The notes below the pieces were generated by a model that had not been told where the DNA came from, searched no databases, and worked only from the letters and a program-made list of their open reading frames with translations. This document shows, piece by piece, positions 5,600 through 12,255 of a stretch of 12,255 nucleotides of DNA (positions within the stretch are counted from its first letter, which is position 1; every line of letters begins with the position of its first letter). The position numbers were made by a program, and so were the translations under genes. This DNA comes from JAVVTR01 sp036653535 (GTDB lineage Bacteria > Bacteroidota > Bacteroidia > Bacteroidales > P3). The stretch lies in contig JAVVTR010000030.1 in the NCBI GenBank assembly GCA_036653535.1, positions 1-12,255 of the forward strand, in the 5' to 3' direction.

Positions 5600-6679
5600 A
5601 TGGTAGTATCAATCAACCCAGAAACGAACGATAATGATTTTAAATTATTGCTAAAGGATACAGTAATATCACTTCAGCAAGAAGCAATAAGAGAACAAGA
5701 TAAATATCTGTTGCTAAATGGTAATAAACTCGAAAATAAGGTTGTAGATGTAATGAACAAAAAGGCAAAAGGAACCCCTTTTGAAAATTCTATAGAGCTT
5801 ATCTCCGGACAACGCTTTCCAGATATTATCGCCAACAGATTTTATGGAGTGGAAGTAAAAACAACTAAATCAAATCATTGGAAATCGACAGGGAGTAGCG
5901 TGGCAGAAGGTACACGCATAGAAGGAATAGAAAGAATTTTTATGCTATTTGGGAAAATGTGTAATCCTATTCAATTTATGTGTAAAGCTTATGAAGATTG
6001 TTTATCCGAGGTTGTAGTAACGCATTCTCCACGTTATTTGATAGATATGAATTTATCTAAAGGAGAAACCTTCTTCGACAAAATTCAGATTTCTTATGAT
6101 GAATTAAGGAAACAAGACAATCCTATAAAGACAATTCTTGGGTATTACAAAAAGCAAATGAGGAAAGGTGACAATGTATGGTGGTTAGATAATGATAATG
6201 ATATAGAAAGAGCTTCCAGTCTCATTATCAAGATGTGGAATAATTTATCTACTGCAGAAAAATCTTACTATCGCATTAAAGGGTATTGCTTATTTCCTGA
6301 ACTCGTCAGCAACAGATCGGATAAGTTTTATAGATTTGCGTTATGGCTCTCCACTGGTCAAGGTATCGTATGTGCCAATATCAGAGATATTTTTACTGCG
6401 GGAGGCAGGGGAGAGTTACTTATGGATAATCGCAGTTATACTCAAGTACCACAAGTTATACTACATTTGTATAAAGACCTATCTCTTATCAAAGAAAGTC
6501 TCATAGAAACAAGCGCTGCAGAGTTATCCAATAATTGGGGATGTACGGTTACAAATGAAAATAAGTTCTTAAGATGGAAAGAACTTATTTGTGAAAATAT
6601 CCAAGACAAAGGCAATAAACTATTAGCAAAGGAAATACTTAATGTATATGGAAGATCCCTAAAGCATGGAAGGTTCTAA
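5600..6679 (+). CDS. Type II restriction endonuclease, PD-(D/E)xK fold
   Basis: A 359-aa protein whose ATG lies 2 bp after the methyltransferase stop, so the two are co-transcribed and probably coupled. Residues 73-87 (FPDIIANRFYGVEVK) give the nuclease signature PD...ExK with Asp75, Glu85 and Lys87, preceded by a helix with Glu46 (KLENKVVDVM). The following TTKSNHWKSTGSSVAEGTR (88-106) and VVVTHSPRYLIDMNL stretches are the type of conserved segments seen in endonucleases of cytosine-methyltransferase-linked systems. It should cleave unmethylated copies of the site recognised by its partner. I cannot assign a named REBASE family or a recognition sequence. Length and both ends look intact. Confidence 0.82.
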   Translation: MVVSINPETNDNDFKLLLKDTVISLQQEAIREQDKYLLLNGNKLENKVVDVMNKKAKGTPFENSIELISGQRFPDIIANRFYGVEVKTTKSNHWKSTGSSVAEGTRIEGIERIFMLFGKMCNPIQFMCKAYEDCLSEVVVTHSPRYLIDMNLSKGETFFDKIQISYDELRKQDNPIKTILGYYKKQMRKGDNVWWLDNDNDIERASSLIIKMWNNLSTAEKSYYRIKGYCLFPELVSNRSDKFYRFALWLSTGQGIVCANIRDIFTAGGRGELLMDNRSYTQVPQVILHLYKDLSLIKESLIETSAAELSNNWGCTVTNENKFLRWKELICENIQDKGNKLLAKEILNVYGRSLKHGRF

Positions 6680-6690
6680 TATATGGAAGA

Positions 6691-6716
6691 TTCTATATTC
6701 TATATTCTATATTCTA
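6691..6716. repeat. Heptanucleotide tandem repeat, unit TTCTATA, 3.7 copies
   Basis: Three perfect copies (6691-6697, 6698-6704, 6705-6711) and a partial TTCTA begin 12 bp after the endonuclease stop. The unit resembles the end of that gene (GGTTCTAATATATGG just upstream), so it may have grown by slippage from there. Confidence 0.9.
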
Positions 6717-6777
6717 AACTTTCCTTTTATCCTTTCGTTTTCCGAGTTTAGATGACGCTGAATATTCCCCAAACCGC

Positions 6778-6814
6778 CTGTAGCCGCCCGTGGCTGGCTG
6801 TAGCTACCTGTAGC
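6778..6814. repeat. GC-rich patch with three copies of CTGTAGC
   Basis: CTGTAGC occurs at 6778-6784, 6798-6804 and 6808-6814, in a stretch clearly richer in G+C than its surroundings. Its middle contains the palindrome GTAGCTAC (6800-6807). It ends about 12 bp before the lptE stop codon. Confidence 0.7.
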
Positions 6815-6826
6815 CGTCCTTATTGC

Positions 6827-7345
6827 TTACCAATTTACAAAAGCACGTTGATAAATATCTTCCACCAATTGGGTGGTAATATCATCAATAAGACCTTGTT
6901 CTACCGAAGGAGTAAGATTGATATTGGCATTAAAATCTTGGTATCTAGAAAAACTTTGATTAAAACTGAATTTTTTGTCGAAACGATTAATATACCGAAC
7001 TTGTACGGTGATGGTGAGTCGGTTCAGAGCCGCTTTATCGTTCCCTTGTATAGAAGTTGGAACTATATTGTAACCAATAATTTCTCCAGCAAATTCCAAA
7101 TCGGCCGTACCCTGTACGGAAGAAAGATTGCTTTGGGATACTAAATATTCTTGTAGTTTAGTAGAAAAAGTAGAACTAAGTAAAGGTTGAACCGTTGGAG
7201 CTCGATTTTTAAAATAGGCCACATACATAGTTTTTGCTTGGGTGGGAATGGAAGCTCCGGTAAAGGAATATACTCCACAGGAAGTAGAGAAGAGCGCAAA
7301 ACAGAAGCCTATAAGCAGGAGGTTTATCCAACGAAGCGTTTTCAT
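6827..7345 (-). CDS. lptE: LPS-assembly outer-membrane lipoprotein LptE
   Basis: A 172-aa lipoprotein of the Bacteroidota LptE type, which plugs the LptD barrel in the outer membrane and helps deliver LPS to the cell surface. The signal is MKTLRWINLLLIGFCFALFSTSC with the lipobox cysteine at 23, followed by GVYSFTGASIP, characteristic of this family. Then comes an alpha/beta domain with MYVAYFKN, a segment rich in beta-strands (about 82-135) and a C-terminal helix (SVEQGLIDDITTQLVEDIYQRAF). Its ATG shares one base with the stop of the sigma-54 activator gene (TAATG), an order usual in Bacteroidota. In many relatives secG follows soon after; here the next gene is the convergent endonuclease. 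Confidence 0.9.
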   Translation of the reverse strand: MKTLRWINLLLIGFCFALFSTSCGVYSFTGASIPTQAKTMYVAYFKNRAPTVQPLLSSTFSTKLQEYLVSQSNLSSVQGTADLEFAGEIIGYNIVPTSIQGNDKAALNRLTITVQVRYINRFDKKFSFNQSFSRYQDFNANINLTPSVEQGLIDDITTQLVEDIYQRAFVNW

Positions 7346-8586
7346 TAGTTGGGTAGAATTATTTGATATTCTTTAATTTTTCGGTAAATAGTACGCTCCG
7401 AAATGCCCAATTCATCGGCCGCTTTGCGACGATTTCCATGGTGCTTTTGTAGAGCAGATTCTATTAAGAATTTTTCTTTTTTTTCTAAACTAAGATCCTC
7501 GTCGGTTAAACTTGGAATAAATTCGTGTTTGGTGTCGGAAACTATATGGCTAACATTGGGGCGAGAAACGGAGGCGTTGTTTAAAGGACTTATAATAGTG
7601 TATTCGGAAGCGGAAGTGGTGGATGAAGAGGCAGAAGTATTGGAATTTCGATTTAATTCTTCAGCCAAAGCCCGTTTTAAATCGTGTATATCCTTTTGCA
7701 TATCAAATAAAATAGTGTAGAGAATTTCTCTTTCGCTAAGTCCACTATTTTCCTTTTTCCCGAGAAGCATAGGAAGTTGTTGCCCAACGGAAGGTTCTAT
7801 AGGTAAAGACTTTTTTAGTGCTTCCACCGTGAGATATCGATCTTTTTCTATAATAGTAATTTGTTCGGCAATGTTTTTTAACTCTCTAATATTGCCATGC
7901 CAAGGATAAGAAAGAAGGAGCTCTTTGGCTTGAGGACTAAGTTCCAAGGGAGGAATATGATATTTTTCACTTACATCGGTAGAAAATTTTCGAAAGATTA
8001 GTTCTATGTCTTCGGGTCTTTCTTTCAAAGAGGGTACATGTATGGTAATGGCATTAAGGCGATAATATAAATCTTCTCTAAACTTTCCATTTTGTATGGC
8101 TTCTGGAATATTTACATTAGTAGCGGCTACCACTCTTACCTCTGTTTTTTGATTTTTGGAAGAACCTACTTTCATAAATTCGCCGGTTTCCAAAACTCTC
8201 AATAAGCGCACTTGGGTAGATAAGGGAAGTTCGGCTACTTCATCTAAAAAAATGGTTCCCCCATTGGCTTCTTCAAAATACCCTTTCCGAGACTCTCTTG
8301 CATCGGTAAACGAACCTTTTTCATGACCAAAAAGTTCGGAGTCTATGGTTCCCTCCGGAATAGCACCACAGTTGATTGCTACATAATTATTGTGTTTTCT
8401 GGCACTTAATTCGTGAATGATTTTTGGAAAAAACTCCTTACCAACTCCACTTTCGCCGGTAATCAACACACTTAAATCGGTATTGGCTACTTGCATAGCA
8501 ATATCTATTGCTCGGTTGAGTAGAGAGGAATTGCCTATAATTCCAAATCTTTGTTTTATGTTTTGGAGCTCCATTCTAAGTTCCAT
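7345..8586 (-). CDS. Sigma-54-dependent transcriptional activator (AAA+ and Fis-type HTH)
   Basis: A 413-aa enhancer-binding protein that uses ATP to open sigma-54 promoters. It has no receiver or other sensor domain: the AAA+ domain starts at about residue 14 (FGIIGNS). Walker A is GESGVGKE (44-51) and Walker B is GGTIFLDEV (109-117); downstream are RVVAATNVN (151-159), FREDLYYRLN (169-178) and WHGNIRELKN (229-238). The sigma-54-contacting loop reads GSFTDA (91-96) instead of GAFTGA. A Ser/Thr/Asn-rich linker (about 311-345) leads to a Fis-like HTH (about 371-407; NRRKAADELGISERTIYRKI). A second ATG four codons in (8574) is a possible start. The overlap with lptE suggests joint expression; target genes are unknown. 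Confidence 0.93.
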   Translation of the reverse strand: MELRMELQNIKQRFGIIGNSSLLNRAIDIAMQVANTDLSVLITGESGVGKEFFPKIIHELSARKHNNYVAINCGAIPEGTIDSELFGHEKGSFTDARESRKGYFEEANGGTIFLDEVAELPLSTQVRLLRVLETGEFMKVGSSKNQKTEVRVVAATNVNIPEAIQNGKFREDLYYRLNAITIHVPSLKERPEDIELIFRKFSTDVSEKYHIPPLELSPQAKELLLSYPWHGNIRELKNIAEQITIIEKDRYLTVEALKKSLPIEPSVGQQLPMLLGKKENSGLSEREILYTILFDMQKDIHDLKRALAEELNRNSNTSASSSTTSASEYTIISPLNNASVSRPNVSHIVSDTKHEFIPSLTDEDLSLEKKEKFLIESALQKHHGNRRKAADELGISERTIYRKIKEYQIILPN

Positions 8587-8860
8587 TTTATTCCCATTTT
8601 ATTAAAAACCAAAAGTGGTATCGGAGAAAATAGGGCCAAATTTTCACGAGTAAGGCCAAAAATTGCACATAACTACATTTGCAACGGTATATCCAAATCT
8701 CTGCGTATAACTAAATCTATACCTATGGGGCCAACTCTTCGAGGATAGAAGTATCTATTTGGGTTCACAAATTTAGATAAATTCTGAGATTATTTTATAT
8801 TGGTATATACATTTTGAACGTCCTCGTCTTTGGGTTCACAAATTTAGATAAATTCTGAGA
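8587..8860. other. Intergenic region between yebC and the sigma-54 activator
   Basis: No gene. The right half is the extra copy of the yebC tail (see repeat). The left half, 8587-8757, is where the promoter of the activator-lptE pair should lie. Confidence 0.5.
8668..8697 (-). promoter_or_regulatory. Candidate promoter of the sigma-54 activator-lptE operon
   Basis: On the minus strand TTTG (8697-8694) is followed after 18 bp by TAGTTATG (8675-8668), one base off the -7 consensus TAnnTTTG. The leader to the first ATG would be about 75 nt. Position and spacing fit, but the -7 box is imperfect. Confidence 0.35.
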
Positions 8861-8901
8861 TTATTTTATATTGGTATATACATTTTGAACGTCCTCGTCT
8901 T
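8758..8901. repeat. 71-bp perfect tandem duplication of the yebC 3' end
   Basis: Bases 8758-8830 and 8829-8901 are identical, period 71. The right copy contains the last 12 codons and stop of yebC plus 32 bp beyond; the left copy repeats this downstream of the gene as non-coding DNA. With no mismatch over 73 bases the event is recent or kept uniform by recombination. Confidence 0.97.
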
Positions 8902-9574
8902 CCTCTATTTTATCTATGAGTTTTTGTACCTCTTCTTGTTGCTCTGCACTAAGTTCTTTGGTGTCGGTTGGGATTCTTTCAAAACGAGCGGTGTTTAATA
9001 CAAAAGATTGATCTTCTATGTATTTTTGTATATCCCCAAACGATTCAAAAGGAGCATAGATAACAATATTTTCCGTTTCCTCGTCTTTAAAAACGTCTTC
9101 CACTCCAAAATCTATCAGTTCTAATTCCAATTCTTCTAAATTGGTGTCGCTTTTAGGTTGTATATCAAATACACATTTATGCTCAAACATATAGGAAAGA
9201 CAACCCGTAACCCCCAAGTTTCCTCCCAATTTGTTAAAATAAGACCGTAAATTGGCCACGGTACGGGTGGTATTGTCGGTTGCAGTTTCAATAAGAACGC
9301 CAATTCCGTGAGGAGCATATCCTTCGTAAACCACTTCTTTATAGTCTTTTTGATCTTTTTCTGTGGCACGTCGTATGGCACGATCGATATTGTCTTTGGG
9401 CATATTTTCCGACTTGGCCGTTTGTATAACGGCTCTTAAACTTGGATTGGTATTGGGGTCGGATCCATTTTTGGCAGCTATGGTGATTTCTTTACCTAAG
9501 CGAGTAAAAGTACGGGCCATGTTTCCCCATCTTTTAAATTTTCTTGCTTTTCTGTATTCAAACGCTCTTCCCAT
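8861..9574 (-). CDS. yebC: YebC/PmpR family protein
   Basis: A 237-aa cytoplasmic protein of the YebC/TACO1 family. Members were long listed as transcriptional regulators (PmpR, YebC); more recent work on bacterial and mitochondrial relatives supports a ribosome-linked role in relieving stalls at polyproline stretches. The N-terminus MGRAFEYRKARKFKRWGNMARTF is a Bacteroidota variant of the usual MAGHSKW start. Then follow FTRLGKEITIAAKNG (23-37), NPSLRAVIQTAKSENMPKDNI (43-63, with I taken as A/I in relatives), YEGYAPHGIGVLIE (83-96) and GNLGVTGCLSYMF (118-130), all hallmarks. The C-terminus is acidic. Length is normal, and the tandem duplication at its 3' end leaves the protein unchanged. Confidence 0.95.
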   Translation of the reverse strand: MGRAFEYRKARKFKRWGNMARTFTRLGKEITIAAKNGSDPNTNPSLRAVIQTAKSENMPKDNIDRAIRRATEKDQKDYKEVVYEGYAPHGIGVLIETATDNTTRTVANLRSYFNKLGGNLGVTGCLSYMFEHKCVFDIQPKSDTNLEELELELIDFGVEDVFKDEETENIVIYAPFESFGDIQKYIEDQSFVLNTARFERIPTDTKELSAEQQEEVQKLIDKIEEDEDVQNVYTNIK

Positions 9575-9731
9575 ATTATAAGAAAAATTTATTGCGGTTA
9601 ATATTTAGGTGAAAATTTTATTAATTAAGGTTCTTTTATTTTAGTAAGAACTTTTTTGCATTTGGTTTTCGCTTCCGCTGGTTTTCGTTTCTTGAAGCCG
9701 TTCTTTAGGGAGGAAGCGATTGGTATTTGGA
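9575..9731. other. Gap between yidC and yebC with two inverted repeats
   Basis: No gene of its own. CGCTTCC (9670-9676) and GGAAGCG (9712-9718) are perfect inverted arms 35 bp apart just after the yidC stop. The hairpin at 9630-9651 is listed separately. No good Bacteroidota promoter was seen for yebC, so it may be read through from yidC. Confidence 0.4.
9630..9657 (+). terminator. Terminator-like hairpin with T-run, plus orientation
   Basis: GTTCTT (9630-9635) and AAGAAC (9646-9651) form a 6-bp stem followed by TTTTTT (9652-9657). The T-run is on the plus strand, whereas both neighbours are on the minus strand, where it becomes an A-run before the stem. It could stop antisense transcripts entering yidC; the stem is AT-rich and modest. 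Confidence 0.35.
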
Positions 9732-11693
9732 TTAACGGCGCTTTTGTCCTTTTTGTTTTTGTTGTTGGGATAAAACGGCTTGTTGTTTTTTGGCCATTTC
9801 TTCCAAACGTGCTTGAAACTTCGATTTTTTAACAGGTTTCTTTTTATTTTCTTGTATGCGGGCCAATACTTTCTCATCGTTTACAATAAATTGGCGTATA
9901 ATCCACATTTGTAAGAAAGTGATAATAGTAGACAAGAAATAATAGTAATTTAAAGCGGCGGAGTAGCTATTTAAAAAGCCAAGAAACATAATAGGCATAG
10001 CATACATCATAAATTTCATTCCCGGCATTTGATTGGTAGAAGCCGTTTGTTTCATGGTCATACGGGTATAGAATAAGTTAGAAACGGCCATTAAGATAGC
10101 AAACAAGCTAATATGATCTCCGTAGAAAGGAATATTAAAGGGAAGACTACAAATAGAGTCGTAGCTCGAAAGATCGTCGGCCCAAAGGAAAGGTTGCTGT
10201 CGTAATTCTATAGAGGCAGGGAAAAATCGGAACATAGCTAAAAGAATAGGAAATTGTAAGAGCATAGGAATACAACCAGCCATAGGATTGATGCCCGCTT
10301 TTTTATATAGAGCCATGGTCGCTTTTTGTTTATCCATAGCTTGCTCCTGCTTGGGAAACTTTTTATTGATCTCCGTTACTTCAGGCTGAATTACCCTCAT
10401 TTTGGCCGAAGATAAATAAGATTTGTAGGTAATAGGGAATAGAAAAATTTTAAGGAGAATAGTTAAGATAAGAATAATTAAACCATAACTTAAGCCCCAG
10501 TGACTTAAATAATCGAAAGTAGGAATTACCGCAATTCTATTAATCCATTGCATTAAGAAAAAGCTCCAACCCAAAGGAATTTGTCGTTCCAAGTCTAATT
10601 GATAATTTCGCATGGTGCGATATTTATTAGGACCTGCGTAAATTTGCATATCTACACTTTGAGAAGCGACATTTTGATAAGGAATACCGATTAGCGCCTG
10701 CAAAGATTTCAAATAGCCCTTGGGAGCCTCTTTTTCTGTAAAGTTTTTAATATCGGCATTTAGAAAATCTTTGTTTGCAATTAAAGTAAGACTAAAAAAC
10801 TGTTGTTTAAAAGACACCCATTTTAGAGGGGTAGTTAGTTCTTTGGCATCGTCTTTCGTTTCTTTTAAATAGTCAACTTTGTCGTTAATAGGCTTGTAGT
10901 AGACAGCCGTATTCATGCTTTCCATGTTCAAAGCCTTTTCTATTTGGTGTAGATTGGCTTTCCATGTTAGGTCTATGAAATTGGTATTGGCGGCAATTTC
11001 ATTTTGCATTTGAACGATATTAATATCGAAACCCAGCATATATTGATCGCCACGAATGGTATAAACAAATTCTATATATTTGTTCTTGTCTATGCTTGGT
11101 TGTGATCCCTCTAAAGCACCTCCAATAGTATTAGGGTATAAACGCATACGAACCACTGCGCTGTCTTTTCCCTTCACCTCTGTTTTAGTAGGCATTAGAC
11201 ATTCGAAATATAAGTTTTCCGTGGAAACGCTGCGATTATTGGCAAAAAAACTTAAATAAAAATCCGATTCCCTGGCATCAAACAGATAAAGTGGCTTTTT
11301 CTCGTAAGTGAGGTAGTCTTTCAGCAAGATAGAAGCAATACGTCCTCCTTTGGCTTGAAAATCAACCACAAAAACTTCGTTGCTTACTTGGTAATGGGTG
11401 GTATCGCCACGGGAAGCTAAAGCAAAGGGATTATTTACATCGGAAGCAGTATCGCTTGTGGCCAAAGAAGAATCTCCATTTCCCAAAGAAGAGGAAAGTG
11501 GGATAGAAGTAGAGTCTGATATATTTTGAGAATTTATTTTGGCTGTAGAGTCTTGTAATTTGTTGGAATTTAAAGTATTAATACTTTGTTCTTCCATGGC
11601 TTTTCGCTCTTCTACGGAAGGAGAATTTAGGTAGGCGTATCCCATCATTACGACAAAGATCAGAACCAACCCGATAATGCTTTGTTTATTCAT
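9732..11693 (-). CDS. yidC: Membrane protein insertase YidC
   Basis: A 653-aa Oxa1/YidC/Alb3 family insertase that places proteins into the inner membrane, alone or with Sec. Layout: one N-terminal membrane span (about 5-22), a polar Ser/Asn-rich linker (about 30-100), a large periplasmic beta-rich domain (about 100-365), then the conserved insertase core from WSFFLMQWINRI (376-387). The core includes a span at 401-420, the cytoplasmic coiled hairpin (about 430-465) ending in LYKKAGINPMAGCIPMLLQFPILLAMFRFF, and further spans at about 526-545, 562-582 and 584-603. The tail is strongly basic (KKKPVKKSK, QKGQKRR), as in family members that bind ribosomes. It has its own promoter about 165 bp upstream. 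In relatives pyrG commonly lies upstream; it is not seen in this window. Confidence 0.97.
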   Translation of the reverse strand: MNKQSIIGLVLIFVVMMGYAYLNSPSVEERKAMEEQSINTLNSNKLQDSTAKINSQNISDSTSIPLSSSLGNGDSSLATSDTASDVNNPFALASRGDTTHYQVSNEVFVVDFQAKGGRIASILLKDYLTYEKKPLYLFDARESDFYLSFFANNRSVSTENLYFECLMPTKTEVKGKDSAVVRMRLYPNTIGGALEGSQPSIDKNKYIEFVYTIRGDQYMLGFDINIVQMQNEIAANTNFIDLTWKANLHQIEKALNMESMNTAVYYKPINDKVDYLKETKDDAKELTTPLKWVSFKQQFFSLTLIANKDFLNADIKNFTEKEAPKGYLKSLQALIGIPYQNVASQSVDMQIYAGPNKYRTMRNYQLDLERQIPLGWSFFLMQWINRIAVIPTFDYLSHWGLSYGLIILILTILLKIFLFPITYKSYLSSAKMRVIQPEVTEINKKFPKQEQAMDKQKATMALYKKAGINPMAGCIPMLLQFPILLAMFRFFPASIELRQQPFLWADDLSSYDSICSLPFNIPFYGDHISLFAILMAVSNLFYTRMTMKQTASTNQMPGMKFMMYAMPIMFLGFLNSYSAALNYYYFLSTIITFLQMWIIRQFIVNDEKVLARIQENKKKPVKKSKFQARLEEMAKKQQAVLSQQQKQKGQKRR

Positions 11694-11859
11694 TAGATAT
11701 AAATAATGTTTTCAAGTGTACGATCTCCGCAAAAGGACTTATAACTTGGCGTTTTATGGTTTTAAAGCGTTTATTTACAGAATAATAAATTTTATTTCTA
11801 TAATGCGGTAAGCCCATATATAAGTTTTGAGGGGATCAAAAAAAATACCATAAAGAGGG
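11694..11859 (-). promoter_or_regulatory. Long 5' leader of yidC
   Basis: Given the promoter at 11860-11890, the transcript carries an untranslated leader of roughly 160 nt. It is AT-rich. I see no riboswitch motif or strong hairpin. A 17-codon open frame near its start is the only coding-like trace and is probably chance. Confidence 0.4.
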
Positions 11860-11890
11860 CAAAGGTACATTATTTTTACTAAGCTACAAA
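11860..11890 (-). promoter_or_regulatory. yidC promoter, Bacteroidota housekeeping type
   Basis: On the minus strand the -33 element TTTG (11890-11887) is followed after exactly 19 bp by TACCTTTG (11867-11860), a perfect match to TAnnTTTG. This is the best promoter in the window and supports the phylum assignment. Confidence 0.75.
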
Positions 11891-12006
11891 ACCTAAAAGG
11901 CTAAGATAAGAAGTAAAAAACAGAGATTTTTTTAGTATATATAAAGGTATAGAAGCGCTTGCAGAATCTATTACTGGAAATAATTGCTAATTAGGGGCGG
12001 TTAGCA

Positions 12007-12107
12007 TAGCACTACATACTATCATCAACTCCAACTCCAACTTTTATCTATTGCAGGCAAAACGTCTTCGGTAAAGGCTAGCACTCCATACTATCATCAA
12101 CTCCAAC
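12007..12107. repeat. 29-bp direct repeat, two copies 72 bp apart
   Basis: Bases 12007-12035 and 12079-12107 match at 28 of 29 positions (both contain CATACTATCATCAACTCCAA). The offset of 72 is a multiple of three. No third copy is seen in the window. Confidence 0.9.
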
Positions 12108-12133
12108 CCACACCCTAGCGGAACAGGCTGGAA

Positions 12134-12200
12134 GTATTCTATGCAGATTATATATCCGTGGCGAGAAAACAACACTTTCTCAGATAGTGACATAGAATAC
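12134..12200. repeat. Nested inverted repeat
   Basis: Outer arms GTATTCTATG (12134-12143) and CATAGAATAC (12191-12200) are perfect 10-bp complements. Within the loop GAGAAA (12163-12168) and TTTCTC (12176-12181) form a second 6-bp stem. A transcript from either strand could fold into a two-level hairpin; no T-run follows. Confidence 0.7.
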
Positions 12201-12255
12201 CGCTACATCAAAGTGCACCAAGGTATCGGCAAAAGGACACCACACACTTGAAACC

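Larger units (their letters stand above)
6680..6826. other. Convergent junction between the endonuclease gene and lptE
   Basis: No gene. It holds a 7-bp tandem repeat (6691-6716) and a GC-rich patch with three CTGTAGC copies (6778-6814). No hairpin with a U-run was found for either converging gene. It is the likely boundary between the restriction-modification/ars island and the core genes. Confidence 0.5.
11940..12255. other. Upstream stretch without recognised gene, possibly a decayed coding remnant
   Basis: No intact gene is seen on either strand. One plus-strand frame stays open for about 55 codons (from about 12078) without an early ATG, and ends at the TGA just before the window end; it includes GTGWKYSMQIIYPWRENN. 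The same frame, before an in-frame TAA, encodes a second copy of its LHTIINSN segment because of the 72-bp-spaced repeat. It also holds a nested inverted repeat (12134-12200). The right part is richer in G+C than the yidC leader. It could be a pseudogene or unrelated non-coding DNA. Confidence 0.3.

Noticed and set aside
6752..7144. 130-codon plus-strand open frame
   Set aside because: Opposite lptE, which has a clear lipoprotein signal and family features; the frame starts in the GC-rich repeat patch.
9641..9877. 78-codon minus-strand open frame
   Set aside because: Out-of-frame shadow of the basic yidC tail; its lysine/asparagine-rich sequence is a frame-shift reading of that tail.
12007..12107. 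CRISPR array
   Set aside because: Only two repeat units with a 43-bp gap, no third copy, and no cas gene in the window.

Overview
The window reads as a chromosome segment of a low-GC member of the Bacteroidota, most likely the order Bacteroidales. The support is the YidC, YebC and LptE protein types, a response-regulator-like sigma-54 activator sitting directly on lptE, and several perfect Bacteroidota-type promoters (-33 TTTG, 19 bp, -7 TAnnTTTG). Genes mostly lack Shine-Dalgarno sequences.

Left part (1-6679) looks like an accessory island. It begins with the N-terminal 210 codons of a restriction-modification methylase subunit that runs off the left edge (minus strand). After a 334-bp gap holding a compact, highly base-paired element (761-883) comes an arsenic-type operon on the minus strand, transcribed right to left: arsR, a small cytosolic thioredoxin-like protein (ArsE-like), a CxxC lipoprotein (ArsF family), a CcdA/DsbD-like membrane protein (ArsG family) and an ArsP-type permease. 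Two copies of a 17-bp motif, one before arsR and one before the ArsE-like gene, are probable ArsR operators sitting on promoters. Divergently on the plus strand lies a complete type II restriction-modification pair: a C5-cytosine methyltransferase and, 2 bp downstream, a PD-(D/E)xK endonuclease.

Right part (6827-11693) is core envelope and translation housekeeping, all on the minus strand: yidC (inner-membrane insertase), yebC, a sigma-54-dependent activator with an altered GAFTGA loop, and lptE (LPS-assembly lipoprotein). The activator and lptE overlap by one base and should be co-transcribed. The endonuclease gene converges on lptE where I would expect other housekeeping genes in relatives, so 6680-6826, which holds short tandem repeats and a GC-rich patch, is the likely junction between island and core.

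The right end (11694-12255) holds the yidC promoter and leader, then a non-coding or decayed stretch with a 29-bp direct repeat and a nested inverted repeat. The most interesting points are the shared operator pair with a nearly leaderless arsR, a possible trans-membrane thiol relay formed by the ArsE-like, ArsG and ArsF proteins, and the multi-hairpin element at 761-883.
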